A stretch of DNA of 39,892 bases. It comes from a virus. Made by a program: the position numbers and the translations under genes. The stretch covers positions 1-39,892 of the IMG/VR virus record IMGVR_UViG_3300001737_000001, one strand, 5' to 3'. Below are positions 1 to 7,029 of this stretch, one piece after another. The stretch's first letter is position 1. Each line of letters begins with the position of its first letter. Below the pieces are notes generated by a model. That model saw nothing but the letters and a program-made list of their open reading frames with translations. It did not search any database and was not told the origin of the DNA.

Positions 1-57
1 CAAAAACACTTGACAAATACACAAAAACTTGGTATAATTAGGGTATCAAAAGAAAGT
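1..57 (+). promoter_or_regulatory. Early promoter copy 1 (P1)
   Basis: A perfect sigma-70 consensus: TTGACA at 10-15, a 17-bp spacer, and TATAAT at 33-38 preceded by TGG, so it also has an extended -10. The 57-bp block recurs almost base for base at 2946, 5082 and 10004. Unlike those copies, it has no TTTAACAA/TTGTTAAA inverted repeat upstream. It drives the exonuclease gene at 72 through a leader ending in an AAGGAG-type ribosome site. Confidence 0.88.
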
Positions 58-93
58 TAAGGAGTTTTAGAATGACTAAAGCAGATTTTATAA
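1..93. repeat. Left copy of 93-bp terminal direct repeat (circular closure)
   Basis: Bases 1-93 are identical to bases 39800-39892. They span the first early promoter and the first 22 nt of the exonuclease gene. A repeat that cuts into a gene at both ends is best read as assembly overlap of a circular or circularly permuted molecule, not as a biological terminal repeat; unique length is then 39799 bp. Confidence 0.93.
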
Positions 94-1418
94 AGTTATC
101 AGAAGATACAGGATATAAAAGTTTCAAAGATTTAGTTGAAGCAATGGGCTACAATAGAAGAACATTAGATAGATACAAAGAGGATAAAATATTATCATCA
201 AAGTTTGAAAGTAAAACTTTGGAATTTATATCAAAAGTAAAACCTACAGTAGAAAAAAAGCAACAACCACCAAAAGAAGAAAAAAAGGTTGTTAAAAAAG
301 AACCTGCAAAAAAAGAAACAATCAAAAAAACAGAAAATAAAAAAGTTGAAGAACATAAACATATTGAAAAAGTAGAGAAAAAAGAAACTACAGCACCAAA
401 ACAAGTTGATAAAAAAAGCAAAGATGAAATTGGCATTGATATAGATAATGAAGTTTATCACAGTAGTAAAAAACTTGGAAGTTCAAAAGTAAAGTTAATA
501 CTAGAAAATGCACTTGAATTTAAACAAAGATACATTACTAAAGAGATTGGACAAACAAAAACAGATGCTTTGCTAATTGGAAGCATACATCATACTTTAG
601 TATCAGAACCACAGCATTTTGATAGAGATTATACAGTTTTAGAAATATCATCAAGAGCAGTAAAAAGCGAACTGGTAGATGCAGTAGAAAAACTTGGTGG
701 AGTAGTTGAGACAAGAGAGAACAGCAAAAAAGAAATTGTTATTGCAGACACTATTGATACATTAAAAGAAAAAATTGAAGTATTAAAACAAAAATCAGAA
801 AAAACAATCGTAACAAAAGCACAAGTAGATATAGCAAAATCAACAGCAGAAAAAGCATTAAATAGTATGTTCACTATTGAAGTTGGTATGAAAACACTAC
901 TTAAAGCAAAACTAAAAGATGTTTTACAGTTAGATACTTGTTATGTAGAAAAAACATTTTATGGAGTGATAGATGGTGTGGAGATGCAGGTAAGACCTGA
1001 TATATTAGTAAATTTATCTAAAGAAAGTAAATTATGGTTTGTTATTGATTTAAAGACAGCAGAAGATGCAACTATGAAAATGTTTGCACAACAAAGCAGT
1101 AAATTTTTCTATGATATACAAGAGTATATATATCGTGAAGTGTTGAGACAAAATGGAATTATTGTAAAAGATTTTAGATTTTGTGTGGCAGGGAAAAAAG
1201 AAACAAGTAGAAGTGCATATTATCAGTTGCACGAAGAGGATATAGAAGATGCAGGAAAAATGGTATCTCAAATATTAAAAAAATATAAGTGGTGTTTGGA
1301 AAATGACATTTGGGAAGAAGGAAAATTTGATTATCATAGATTAAGATTTGAACCAACAGCTACAATTAAATTACCAACTTATAGAAAATTCCAAATGATT
1401 GATATGGGATTAATGTAA
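72..1418 (+). CDS. RecE-like exonuclease (DUF3799, PD-(D/E)XK fold)
   Basis: Likely a 5'-3' double-strand DNA exonuclease that makes 3' single strands for phage recombination, working with the annealing protein candidate at 6239 and the SSB at 8444. The C-terminal two thirds look like RecE/exonuclease VIII: an NEVYHSS segment near residue 126, then the nuclease core with VRPDILV (about 306), VIDLKT (about 322) and a QEYIYREVL helix (about 348). The first ~55 residues resemble a small helix-turn-helix (YNRRTLDRYK) and are joined to the nuclease by a Lys/Glu-rich linker (about 57-120), which is unusual. The start follows AAGGAG. The next gene starts inside its stop (TAATG). Confidence 0.82.
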   Translation: MTKADFIKLSEDTGYKSFKDLVEAMGYNRRTLDRYKEDKILSSKFESKTLEFISKVKPTVEKKQQPPKEEKKVVKKEPAKKETIKKTENKKVEEHKHIEKVEKKETTAPKQVDKKSKDEIGIDIDNEVYHSSKKLGSSKVKLILENALEFKQRYITKEIGQTKTDALLIGSIHHTLVSEPQHFDRDYTVLEISSRAVKSELVDAVEKLGGVVETRENSKKEIVIADTIDTLKEKIEVLKQKSEKTIVTKAQVDIAKSTAEKALNSMFTIEVGMKTLLKAKLKDVLQLDTCYVEKTFYGVIDGVEMQVRPDILVNLSKESKLWFVIDLKTAEDATMKMFAQQSSKFFYDIQEYIYREVLRQNGIIVKDFRFCVAGKKETSRSAYYQLHEEDIEDAGKMVSQILKKYKWCLENDIWEEGKFDYHRLRFEPTATIKLPTYRKFQMIDMGLM

Positions 1419-1666
1419 TGAAAAAATATACAATAGAATATGATGCAGAATTTATAAAAGATAGTAGCTATATTGCAATAAAAGTAATTGAGCCTATAGA
1501 AACAAATGAAGGAATTGGAGACCAAATTGGAATATATAAAGAAGATAATATATTAGAATTTGATGAATGTATAGATATTGATAATGAAGAAATTAGAGAG
1601 TTTATCAAAGACTATTTTAAAGACTATAAATCAGTAATGGGATTTATCAGAAGGATTACACAATGA
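1418..1666 (+). CDS. Hypothetical protein, 82 aa
   Basis: I do not recognise this acidic 82-residue protein. It begins at the ATG overlapping the exonuclease stop codon and its own stop overlaps the next ATG, so it is translationally coupled inside the P1 operon. It contains no membrane segment and no zinc-binding cysteine pattern. Position suggests a small accessory of the recombination/replication operon, which is inference only. Confidence 0.7.
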   Translation: MKKYTIEYDAEFIKDSSYIAIKVIEPIETNEGIGDQIGIYKEDNILEFDECIDIDNEEIREFIKDYFKDYKSVMGFIRRITQ

Positions 1667-2154
1667 TTACAAAAGATGATATTATTAATGCTTATGTGCA
1701 TTTGAGAAAAACAAATTTTAGCATTTCAGATGAAGCACTTGATTTTATAAAAAATAGTGCATTGGAAAAACTAAAAGAAATGAATGAAAAAGAAGGTTTG
1801 GATAATGATGTTAAATATCTAAATGAAAGATTTACACAAAAAGAGATGAGAGCAGTTGCAGAAATGTGTATGGGTACAGGAATTGGAATTGACACAGTAG
1901 CACAATATGTAAGATATAGGAATGAAATTAAGAAGCCTATAAAAACTACAAGACCATTGAAAGCACTAATAAAAAAGTTAGTAGATGCAAGTGAAAAAGG
2001 TTATGTGATACAAGAGATTTTAGAAATTATGTACGATAACGAATGGCAAACTTTTGAACTGGAATGGATAGATAAGAAGATACCAAAAAAAAGTACACAA
2101 AATTCATTATCAGAGTTTGGATTTAATTCAAGTGAACAGGTATTGTTGAAATGA
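1663..2154 (+). CDS. Hypothetical protein, possibly replication-related
   Basis: A 163-residue, mostly helical protein. The C-terminal half (about 98-150, from TRPLKALIKKLVDA through NEWQTFELEWI) loosely resembles the conserved C-terminal segment of phage replisome-organiser proteins; this is a weak likeness and not a firm family call. The N-terminal half has no motif I can name. It overlaps both neighbours by 4 nt, so it is in the P1 operon. If it is a replication initiator it would be the only one visible in the genome. Confidence 0.7.
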   Translation: MITKDDIINAYVHLRKTNFSISDEALDFIKNSALEKLKEMNEKEGLDNDVKYLNERFTQKEMRAVAEMCMGTGIGIDTVAQYVRYRNEIKKPIKTTRPLKALIKKLVDASEKGYVIQEILEIMYDNEWQTFELEWIDKKIPKKSTQNSLSEFGFNSSEQVLLK

Positions 2155-2324
2155 AAATAAAGATAGAAAGAATTGAAGAGTATGAGCTTTATATAAGAAA
2201 ATCATTACATAAATCAACTAAAGACAAAAAGAAAATAGATGCTTTAATTAAAGTTCTAATGGAAGGCTTTAATGATGGTATAAAATTCAACAGTGGAAGG
2301 CTTATGGTGGACATAGATGAATAG
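2151..2324 (+). CDS. Small hypothetical protein, 57 aa
   Basis: Short ORF starting at the ATGA that overlaps the previous stop and ending 5 nt inside the next gene, which is the coupling pattern of its neighbours. It is basic at the N-terminus and has a hydrophobic heptad-like middle (DALIKVLMEGF). No function is recognisable. Confidence rests on gapless coupling and on codon usage matching the neighbours. Confidence 0.65.
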   Translation: MKIKIERIEEYELYIRKSLHKSTKDKKKIDALIKVLMEGFNDGIKFNSGRLMVDIDE

Positions 2325-2925
2325 AGTAGATTTCTTAATGCAAGGATTAAATGTTAATGCAGTACAGGCAAGTTTAGTATCTGAATTAATATCAGATATA
2401 CCAAATGAACAGCTAAAGAATTTTCTAATATTCAGAATGAAGTTTGTGGAAGAATTTAAGAGCAATGAGCTTATAACCAAAACAGCACTTTATGAATATA
2501 GAAGATTACAAATGGAACAAAGACTAAGAGATGGAGAAGAACCATTTGATACAGTAGAGCAGGTACAAAACTTTGTAGAAACATATTACAAAAATAAAGA
2601 CATAGGTTATGGGCTTGGAAAATATTATGACTTTGTTGTACTTGGATTAGATAAAGATTGCAACATATTAAATAAATACTACATAAACGAACACGGAAGC
2701 TACTACAAGCTAAAAAGTGATGAGAAGGCAATAGTGTATGACTTCTTATTTAAAAATCAGTCTAGGATAGGTGTAGTGAAGTATTATACAAGAGAAGAAA
2801 TAGAAAATAAACTAAAGATGATAGAAAACCAAAAAGAAAAAGTTATAGAGATTGATTACAAGGATAATACTATAGACCCTAAGGTAATGGAAATGATGAA
2901 AAAAGCAAAGGATAAAAGAGTTTAA
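2317..2925 (+). CDS. Hypothetical protein, 202 aa, last gene of P1 operon
   Basis: A charged, largely helical protein of unknown function. The N-terminal half (about 1-70) has features of a small helical domain (QASLVSELISDIP); the C-terminal third is very Lys/Glu-rich and probably coiled coil. The ATG overlaps the preceding gene. The stop codon lies inside the TTTAACAA/TTGTTAAA inverted repeat upstream of the next early promoter, so this gene ends the first early transcription unit. Confidence 0.72.
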   Translation: MNRVDFLMQGLNVNAVQASLVSELISDIPNEQLKNFLIFRMKFVEEFKSNELITKTALYEYRRLQMEQRLRDGEEPFDTVEQVQNFVETYYKNKDIGYGLGKYYDFVVLGLDKDCNILNKYYINEHGSYYKLKSDEKAIVYDFLFKNQSRIGVVKYYTREEIENKLKMIENQKEKVIEIDYKDNTIDPKVMEMMKKAKDKRV

Positions 2926-2940
2926 CAAAAAGTTGTTAAA
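2921..2940. promoter_or_regulatory. Inverted repeat upstream of P2 (possible operator)
   Basis: TTTAACAA, a 4-base spacer AAAG, then TTGTTAAA: a perfect 8-bp inverted repeat ending 15 bp before the -35 hexamer of P2. The same element sits at the same distance before P4 (9979-9998), and a version with 5-bp arms lies before P3 (5060-5073). Fixed spacing suggests a protein binding site. It could also serve as a weak terminator of the upstream gene, but no T-tract follows. Confidence 0.55.
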
Positions 2941-2945
2941 ACAAT

Positions 2946-3002
2946 CAAAAACACTTGACAAATACACAAAAACTTGGTATAATTAGGGTATCAAAAGAAA
3001 GT
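2946..3002 (+). promoter_or_regulatory. Early promoter copy 2 (P2)
   Basis: Identical over 57 bp to bases 1-57: TTGACA at 2955-2960, 17-bp spacer, TATAAT at 2978-2983 with TGG in front. It starts the operon of 3014-5000, which includes the variable-region protein at 3374. Confidence 0.88.
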
Positions 3003-3013
3003 AAGGAGATAAA

Positions 3014-3202
3014 ATGGACAAAAAGAAAAGGTATGCAGTAACAGTTGATTTATATGTTTATGCAGAAGATGATGATGAAGCAAAAAAAGAAGCAGAGTTT
3101 TACAAAGAGCATATACAATTAGTTGAAGATAATAAAGCAAATGTTGTATCAATTCACGAAGCACCATTTGCAAAAATGGGAAATTTAAGAGAGGTAAAAT
3201 AA
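3014..3202 (+). CDS. Small hypothetical protein, 62 aa
   Basis: First gene after P2, with a strong AAGGAG ribosome site. It begins RYAVTVDLYVYAEDDDEA, the pattern of small phage proteins with one beta strand, an Asp/Glu/Ala-rich helix and a second strand; the 73-aa protein at 5151 is built similarly (RYEVKFNGVILLKSSTKRDAEA) and also follows an early promoter directly. The function is unknown. Its place as the first product of a strong early promoter is typical of host-takeover proteins, by inference. Confidence 0.72.
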   Translation: MDKKKRYAVTVDLYVYAEDDDEAKKEAEFYKEHIQLVEDNKANVVSIHEAPFAKMGNLREVK

Positions 3203-3203
3203 T

Positions 3204-3377
3204 ATGGCAATAATAATTGAAATTGTAAATCCAAAAATGAATTTATCTAAAAGAATTGATGTAACAAATTACACAAAAGAAGAAAAGATAAAAACATATA
3301 GTGTTTACACAAAAGCAGGTTTTGGAGTTTATGTTGCAGAAGGTATTGAAGAAATTATAAAAGGAGAAAGATTATGA
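3204..3377 (+). CDS. Small hypothetical protein, 57 aa
   Basis: Short ORF filling the gap between the 62-aa gene and the variable-region gene; its ATG lies 1 nt after the previous stop and its own stop overlaps the next ATG (ATGA). It contains an alternation of hydrophobic and polar residues suggesting beta structure (KTYSVYTKAGFGVYVAEG). Function unknown. Codon usage matches its neighbours. Confidence 0.65.
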   Translation: MAIIIEIVNPKMNLSKRIDVTNYTKEEKIKTYSVYTKAGFGVYVAEGIEEIIKGERL

Positions 3378-4357
3378 AAAAAATAAAAATAGGAGAAGGA
3401 AATATGAAAGTAGTTATAGAAACAGAAGAGAGTTTGAATTTTGAAATAAGTGGAGAAACTGTAAAGTTTAAAGTTTTAGTCAATGGTTCAAATAGAATAG
3501 TAGAAGATTTGAATGAAAAAAAAGGCTTAGAGATAAAAAAAGTAAATGCACACACTGTATCAGTAGGTGGACAAAAAATAAGCCTAAATAGCTTAGAGAA
3601 AATCAAAGGCAAAGATTATTTTGTTTATAAAAATTTACATACAAAAAAACATAAAATATCTTTAAGTAAAGATGATGCAGAAGGAAATGAAAAATTAGAA
3701 CTTATCGGTGGATTTCATTATGGACTTTATGATGAAAATTTTAAAGGCAATGAGGATATACCTAAAAAGTATGCAAAAAAGATTAGAGGTATTAATGCTT
3801 ATAGTATTTGGACACAAAATCATAAACCAAAATGTGATGCACAGGGAATGGTTTTTATTCCAAAACTTAAAATTTGGGTAGATATATACTTAACAAATTC
3901 AAACTATAAAGAGAATGGAACATCTGTATCGGAAGGAAAAATCTTAGCAGGTTGGAAAGCAGAAGGAAGAGAAACAGATGGAAGAGAAGAGTTGTTTTTA
4001 AAAGACTTTGTTGAGATAGGAGAAAGCTTTAATAAAAGATTATTAACAAAAAAAGAATTTGAAGTTTGTATGAAAGGTGTATCAGAAGGCAGAAGTGCAG
4101 GTAATATTGATGATGGAACAATACAACACATAGAGTTTTTAATGTCAAGATACGGAATAGAACAGGCAGTTGGAAATCAATGGGTTTGGAGCTTAGATAA
4201 ATATGAAGATAGAGATGATAGACAAGTGATTTTGGGTGGCTATCGTGACGTTGGCGTGCATGCAGGTTCTCGTTGTTCGCATTGGAGCGATTCTCTTTCG
4301 ACTTCGTATTGGGCTTTTGGTTCTCGTTTCGCTTGTGACAACTTGATACTTGACTAA
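3374..4357 (+). CDS. DGR-type variable protein with C-type-lectin/FGE-like C-terminus (early operon)
   Basis: A 327-residue protein whose C-terminal two thirds are homologous to the end of the tail fibre at 33686. Shared landmarks are GGFHYGL (about 116), RGIN..S.W, a WVDIYLTN-type strand, a QAVGNQWVW segment and the final VILGG...DAGSRC-like stretch ending in LILD. This is the formylglycine-enzyme/C-type-lectin fold used by DGR target proteins, whose variable residues form a ligand-binding face. The variable region is residues 285-327. The N-terminal domain (1-110) differs from the fibre's and is unrecognised. It lies in an early operon far from tail genes, so its ligand is unlikely to be simply a tail receptor (inference). 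A second start at 3404 also has a good ribosome site. Confidence 0.8.
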   Translation: MKKIKIGEGNMKVVIETEESLNFEISGETVKFKVLVNGSNRIVEDLNEKKGLEIKKVNAHTVSVGGQKISLNSLEKIKGKDYFVYKNLHTKKHKISLSKDDAEGNEKLELIGGFHYGLYDENFKGNEDIPKKYAKKIRGINAYSIWTQNHKPKCDAQGMVFIPKLKIWVDIYLTNSNYKENGTSVSEGKILAGWKAEGRETDGREELFLKDFVEIGESFNKRLLTKKEFEVCMKGVSEGRSAGNIDDGTIQHIEFLMSRYGIEQAVGNQWVWSLDKYEDRDDRQVILGGYRDVGVHAGSRCSHWSDSLSTSYWAFGSRFACDNLILD

Positions 4358-4374
4358 CGAACGAAAGTGAGTGG
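4226..4374 (+). repeat. DGR variable region 1 plus 3' homing-like end
   Basis: A 149-bp element aligned without gaps to 35033-35181. There are 18 mismatches; 17 are in coding sequence and fall in 12 codons: ten at codon position 1, six at position 2, one at position 3. Every variable codon is consistent with an AAT or AAC codon in a template whose adenines were changed. Conserved codons are CGT, TCG, TCT, GGC and GGT, rare elsewhere in this genome. The shared part continues past the stop codon (4355-4357) as CGAACGAAAGTGAGTGG, the position expected for an initiation-of-mutagenic-homing site. Confidence 0.8.
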
Positions 4375-4378
4375 TATT

Positions 4379-4636
4379 ATGAAAAAGCTTACACAGAAAA
4401 AATGGGTAGAGAGTGTATTGTTTGAAACAAATAAAATAAGCAGAAATCATTGTTTACAAAACTATGTATCAAGACTTGGAGCAATAATAGCAACTCTAAA
4501 AAGTGAAGGATATGAGTTTGAAGCAGACTATGTAGAATATCAAACACTTATGGGTTGGAGTGGAAAAGATTATGTGTACACAGTTACAAAGTTTCCAAAA
4601 GAAATACAGGAGAAAATAGATGCAAGGAATAAATAA
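4379..4636 (+). CDS. Helix-turn-helix protein (HTH_39-like)
   Basis: About 85 residues. The segment SRNHCLQNYVSRLGAIIATL followed by KSEGYEFE matches small phage winged-helix proteins of the HTH_39 type (ALxxYxISRLAxxIxxLRxxGYxIE), so it probably binds DNA. A GTG at 4367 inside the shared DGR element could add four residues (MSGI), but ATG 4379 is the safer start. It overlaps the next gene by 17 nt. It may regulate the early operon; that is inference from fold and position. Confidence 0.65.
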   Translation: MKKLTQKKWVESVLFETNKISRNHCLQNYVSRLGAIIATLKSEGYEFEADYVEYQTLMGWSGKDYVYTVTKFPKEIQEKIDARNK

Positions 4637-5000
4637 TTTATTAGAGTGTCCATTTTGTGAAAGCAACAATCAAAAACAAATAATTTCAGTAAATAGAATT
4701 AGTGAAAGTGAATGGAAAACAGATGGTTGTTATATAGAGTGTGAGTGCGGAGCAAGAAGCGGAAAAGAAGAAACACTAAATGATGCAGTAGCAAGATGGA
4801 ATAGAGATTATGAATATTTTATTAAAAAAGATGGAACACCAAATCTTTTTACAGTAAAATTTATAGCATACACAAAAGGATATAGTGGCTACAAAGGAGA
4901 AGAGCAGTATGAATTTGAAGCAGAAAATATGGAAGATGCAAGACATTGGGTTATAAATCATTTAGATTGTAGTTGCCAGTGGACTATAAAAGAACTATAA
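4620..5000 (+). CDS. Lar-like restriction alleviation family protein
   Basis: The N-terminal half has the Lar-type zinc-ribbon layout: CPFC at residues 10-13, CEC at 41-43, then DAVARWNR (56-62), equivalent to the AIxAWNxR tail of Lar-family domains. Lar of Rac prophage modulates type I restriction; most phage homologues are annotated by domain only and many may do something else. The C-terminal 60 residues form an extra domain (FTVKFIAYTKGYSGYKGEEQ) that I do not recognise. It is the last gene of the P2 operon, followed by a strong hairpin. Confidence 0.62.
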   Translation: MQGINNLLECPFCESNNQKQIISVNRISESEWKTDGCYIECECGARSGKEETLNDAVARWNRDYEYFIKKDGTPNLFTVKFIAYTKGYSGYKGEEQYEFEAENMEDARHWVINHLDCSCQWTIKEL

Positions 5001-5011
5001 TATAAACTACA

Positions 5012-5041
5012 GGAGTGCATAAAGTAACTACAATGCACTCC
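5012..5041 (+). terminator. Hairpin after P2 operon
   Basis: GGAGTGCAT (5012-5020), 12-nt loop, ATGCACTCC (5033-5041): a perfect 9-bp stem starting 12 nt after the Lar-like stop codon. On the + strand it is followed by A-rich rather than T-rich sequence, so it is not a textbook intrinsic terminator; it may be a transcript-stabilising 3' hairpin or a terminator needing a factor. Confidence 0.6.
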
Positions 5042-5059
5042 AAAAAACTACAAAAAGAA

Positions 5060-5138
5060 AACAAAAAGTTGTTAAAACAATCAAAAACACTTGACAAATA
5101 CACAAAAACTTGGTATAATTAGGGTATCAAAAGAAAGT
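5060..5138 (+). promoter_or_regulatory. Early promoter copy 3 (P3) with upstream inverted repeat
   Basis: The 57-bp promoter block occupies 5082-5138, with TTGACA 5091-5096 and TATAAT 5114-5119 (17-bp spacer). Just upstream, AACAA-AAAG-TTGTT (5060-5073) is the core of the operator-like repeat found before P2 and P4, but with 5-bp instead of 8-bp arms, because the left flank differs. Confidence 0.86.
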
Positions 5139-5150
5139 AAGGAGTTAAAA

Positions 5151-5372
5151 ATGGCAAAGAGATATGAAGTTAAATTCAATGGTGTAATTTTACTAAAATC
5201 ATCTACGAAAAGAGATGCAGAAGCATTTATGAGAAAGTTAAACAAAGACAATATGAGAATAAAAAAAATTGCACAAAAAATAGAAGATGAAGGTGGGCAA
5301 GTGTTTGGAACAGTTTACTTAGATAAAGTAGATGGGGATTATGAATATCCAATAAAACAAAAAAGGATTTAA
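5151..5372 (+). CDS. Small hypothetical protein, 73 aa
   Basis: First gene after P3; ATG 5151 follows an AAGGAG site, while an upstream start would lie inside the promoter. The sequence RYEVKFNGVILLKSSTKRDAEAFM is a strand-strand-helix pattern like that of the 62-aa protein at 3014. Basic overall. Function unknown. Confidence 0.72.
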   Translation: MAKRYEVKFNGVILLKSSTKRDAEAFMRKLNKDNMRIKKIAQKIEDEGGQVFGTVYLDKVDGDYEYPIKQKRI

Positions 5373-5373
5373 G

Positions 5374-5934
5374 TTGAAAAAGCTAACAGATAAACAAAAT
5401 GTGCAGATTGAAAGAAAAAGTGGAAGATTGAAAGATTTAGGAATTACAATAAAGTGTTACATTTTTGTAAGTGGATATGATAAAAATTCTACACATAGTG
5501 AAGATGTAACAGCATTTGGTTTACAACACAGTTCAATTCTAACAAAAGAAGATAACTCAAAAGATATTGAAGAGAAAGAAGCTTCAACACTTTTGGTAGA
5601 TGGAGAAATGGTTGAAATAGATGGTAAAAAATATGTTACACACTTAGCAGGGGATTATTCAGATGCTATATGGTTTAAAGAAGTTGGATACAAAGAATTA
5701 GTTGAGATTAATAAAAGTAAAAATTTACTTGAAGGTAGAATTACAAGAGGTGCTTATAAAGATTATATCGGTAGATTTTGTGAAAACTCTTCACAGGGGA
5801 AAACTTTTGTAGTCTTTAATGCAGATGGTAAAACAGTTGAAATAATAGATGCAGATAAAAGAATAGATAGTGAATACTTTGATAGCAAACAAGTATCTAA
5901 AATTTGGTTATCACAGTTTAGGAGAGAAAAGTAA
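5374..5934 (+). CDS. Hypothetical protein, 186 aa (TTG start)
   Basis: Begins with TTG 1 nt after the previous stop, with AAAGGA upstream. I do not recognise the family. It has several strands typical of a beta-rich protein (LLVDGEMVEIDGKKYVTHLAGD) and ends 1 nt into the next ATG (TAATG). The acidic/basic mix and lack of cysteines say little about function. Confidence 0.68.
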   Translation: MKKLTDKQNVQIERKSGRLKDLGITIKCYIFVSGYDKNSTHSEDVTAFGLQHSSILTKEDNSKDIEEKEASTLLVDGEMVEIDGKKYVTHLAGDYSDAIWFKEVGYKELVEINKSKNLLEGRITRGAYKDYIGRFCENSSQGKTFVVFNADGKTVEIIDADKRIDSEYFDSKQVSKIWLSQFRREK

Positions 5935-6242
5935 TGAAAGTTTGGAGAGAAAATTATGGTGCAGATGCAGATGGAAACAGAGGACAAATGGTAACAATGT
6001 ATGAACTTGAAGGAACAGATGCAGAAATTGAAGATATTGCAGAAATTTTATATGATAGTTTCATAGATGGAGAAGTGCAGGGATTAAAAGAAATTGAGTA
6101 TGAAGGATTGACTATAGAAGTTGAAATATCAGATTATCAAGATAAATTAATAGAAATTGCAGAAGCAGATGAAGATATTGATAAAGAGATTTTAGATTGG
6201 ATAAAAGAACTAAAAAAACATAATGCAGGAGAAACAAAATGA
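5934..6242 (+). CDS. Hypothetical acidic protein, 102 aa
   Basis: Very acidic small protein (IEIAEADEDIDKEILDWI), reminiscent in composition of DNA mimics or inhibitor proteins, but I see no diagnostic motif. Coupled on both sides (TAATG upstream, ATGA downstream), so it is part of the recombination operon after P3. Confidence 0.7.
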   Translation: MKVWRENYGADADGNRGQMVTMYELEGTDAEIEDIAEILYDSFIDGEVQGLKEIEYEGLTIEVEISDYQDKLIEIAEADEDIDKEILDWIKELKKHNAGETK

Positions 6243-6766
6243 GTGAAGAAAAAGTAGATAAAAAAGAGCAGAATTTATACTTATGGAAGCAAGTTCAAGA
6301 TACACCAAAAGAGCTAATAACAGAGTATGAAATTGAAGATGGTAAAAAGCTAAAAACAGTTGCACCAATAAACAAGATGAAAAAAGCTACAGAGATGTTT
6401 GGTGTATATGGTGCAACTTGGAAATTAGAAAAAATAGTGCATAGTGAAAAGACAATATTTAATAATTTGATATTGGCTTTAATAGATGCAGAATTTGTAG
6501 TTTATGATGAAGATAAGAAAACAGAAATTACAAGGTTTCAAATTTCAAATAGCACACCTATAGTTTCATTCGTTGATGATAAATTAAAAGTAAATTTTTC
6601 ATATAGAAAAGCACTTGAAACAGATACGATAAGTAAAGCATTATCAAGACTTGGATTTAATGCAGACACTTACACAGATACTGAAATACTAAGAACTAAA
6701 ACAGATGAAAAAGATGAATTACTTAATGCAGATTTTGTAGATATTGGAGAAAGTACAGATGAATAA
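6239..6766 (+). CDS. Candidate single-strand annealing protein (Sak/Rad52-like)
   Basis: A 175-residue protein with the pattern of small phage annealing proteins: an N-terminal YLWKQVQDTPKE, then INKMKKATEMFGVYGATWKL (about 41-60) and, late in the domain, TDTISKALSRLGFNAD (about 128-143), matching the TDAxxKALSxLGFxAD signature in Sak3-type proteins. These anneal complementary single strands and typically pair with a RecE/lambda-Exo nuclease; one is present at 72. The acidic tail (NADFVDIGESTDE) may contact partners such as SSB. Family assignment is by motif recall, not search. Confidence 0.62.
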   Translation: MSEEKVDKKEQNLYLWKQVQDTPKELITEYEIEDGKKLKTVAPINKMKKATEMFGVYGATWKLEKIVHSEKTIFNNLILALIDAEFVVYDEDKKTEITRFQISNSTPIVSFVDDKLKVNFSYRKALETDTISKALSRLGFNADTYTDTEILRTKTDEKDELLNADFVDIGESTDE

Positions 6767-7025
6767 ACAACATAACTTAATAGTGCAGTATTTACAGATA
6801 ATGCAGGAGCAGGAAAATATGATTAATGAGTTGAGCAAATCAAATGTTCAACTTGTTAAAAGAAATAATGAGCTGAAACAACACAAGAGAATGTACAAAG
6901 AAAATATACTTTATTGGAAAGCAGAACACGATAAATTACAACAGTGTTTGATTGATATAAAAGCAAAATGTGTAAATGTGTATGAAGCAAATGCAATAAG
7001 TATATATAAACAAAATCAAGGTTAA
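6759..7025 (+). CDS. Coiled-coil hypothetical protein, 88 aa
   Basis: ATG 6759 lies 8 nt before the end of the previous gene and has GGAG at a proper distance; a TTG at 6744 would add five residues. The sequence from about residue 10 to 65 is Gln/Glu/Lys/Asn-rich with heptad-like Leu/Ile, indicating a long coiled coil. No enzymatic motif. Possibly a scaffold or adaptor in the recombination cluster, by position only. Confidence 0.65.
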   Translation: MNKQHNLIVQYLQIMQEQENMINELSKSNVQLVKRNNELKQHKRMYKENILYWKAEHDKLQQCLIDIKAKCVNVYEANAISIYKQNQG

Positions 7026-7029
7026 AAAA

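Noticed and set aside
1-93. 93-bp repeat as true terminal redundancy
   Set aside because: It breaks within a gene and is the size of a typical assembly overlap; circular closure is the simpler explanation.
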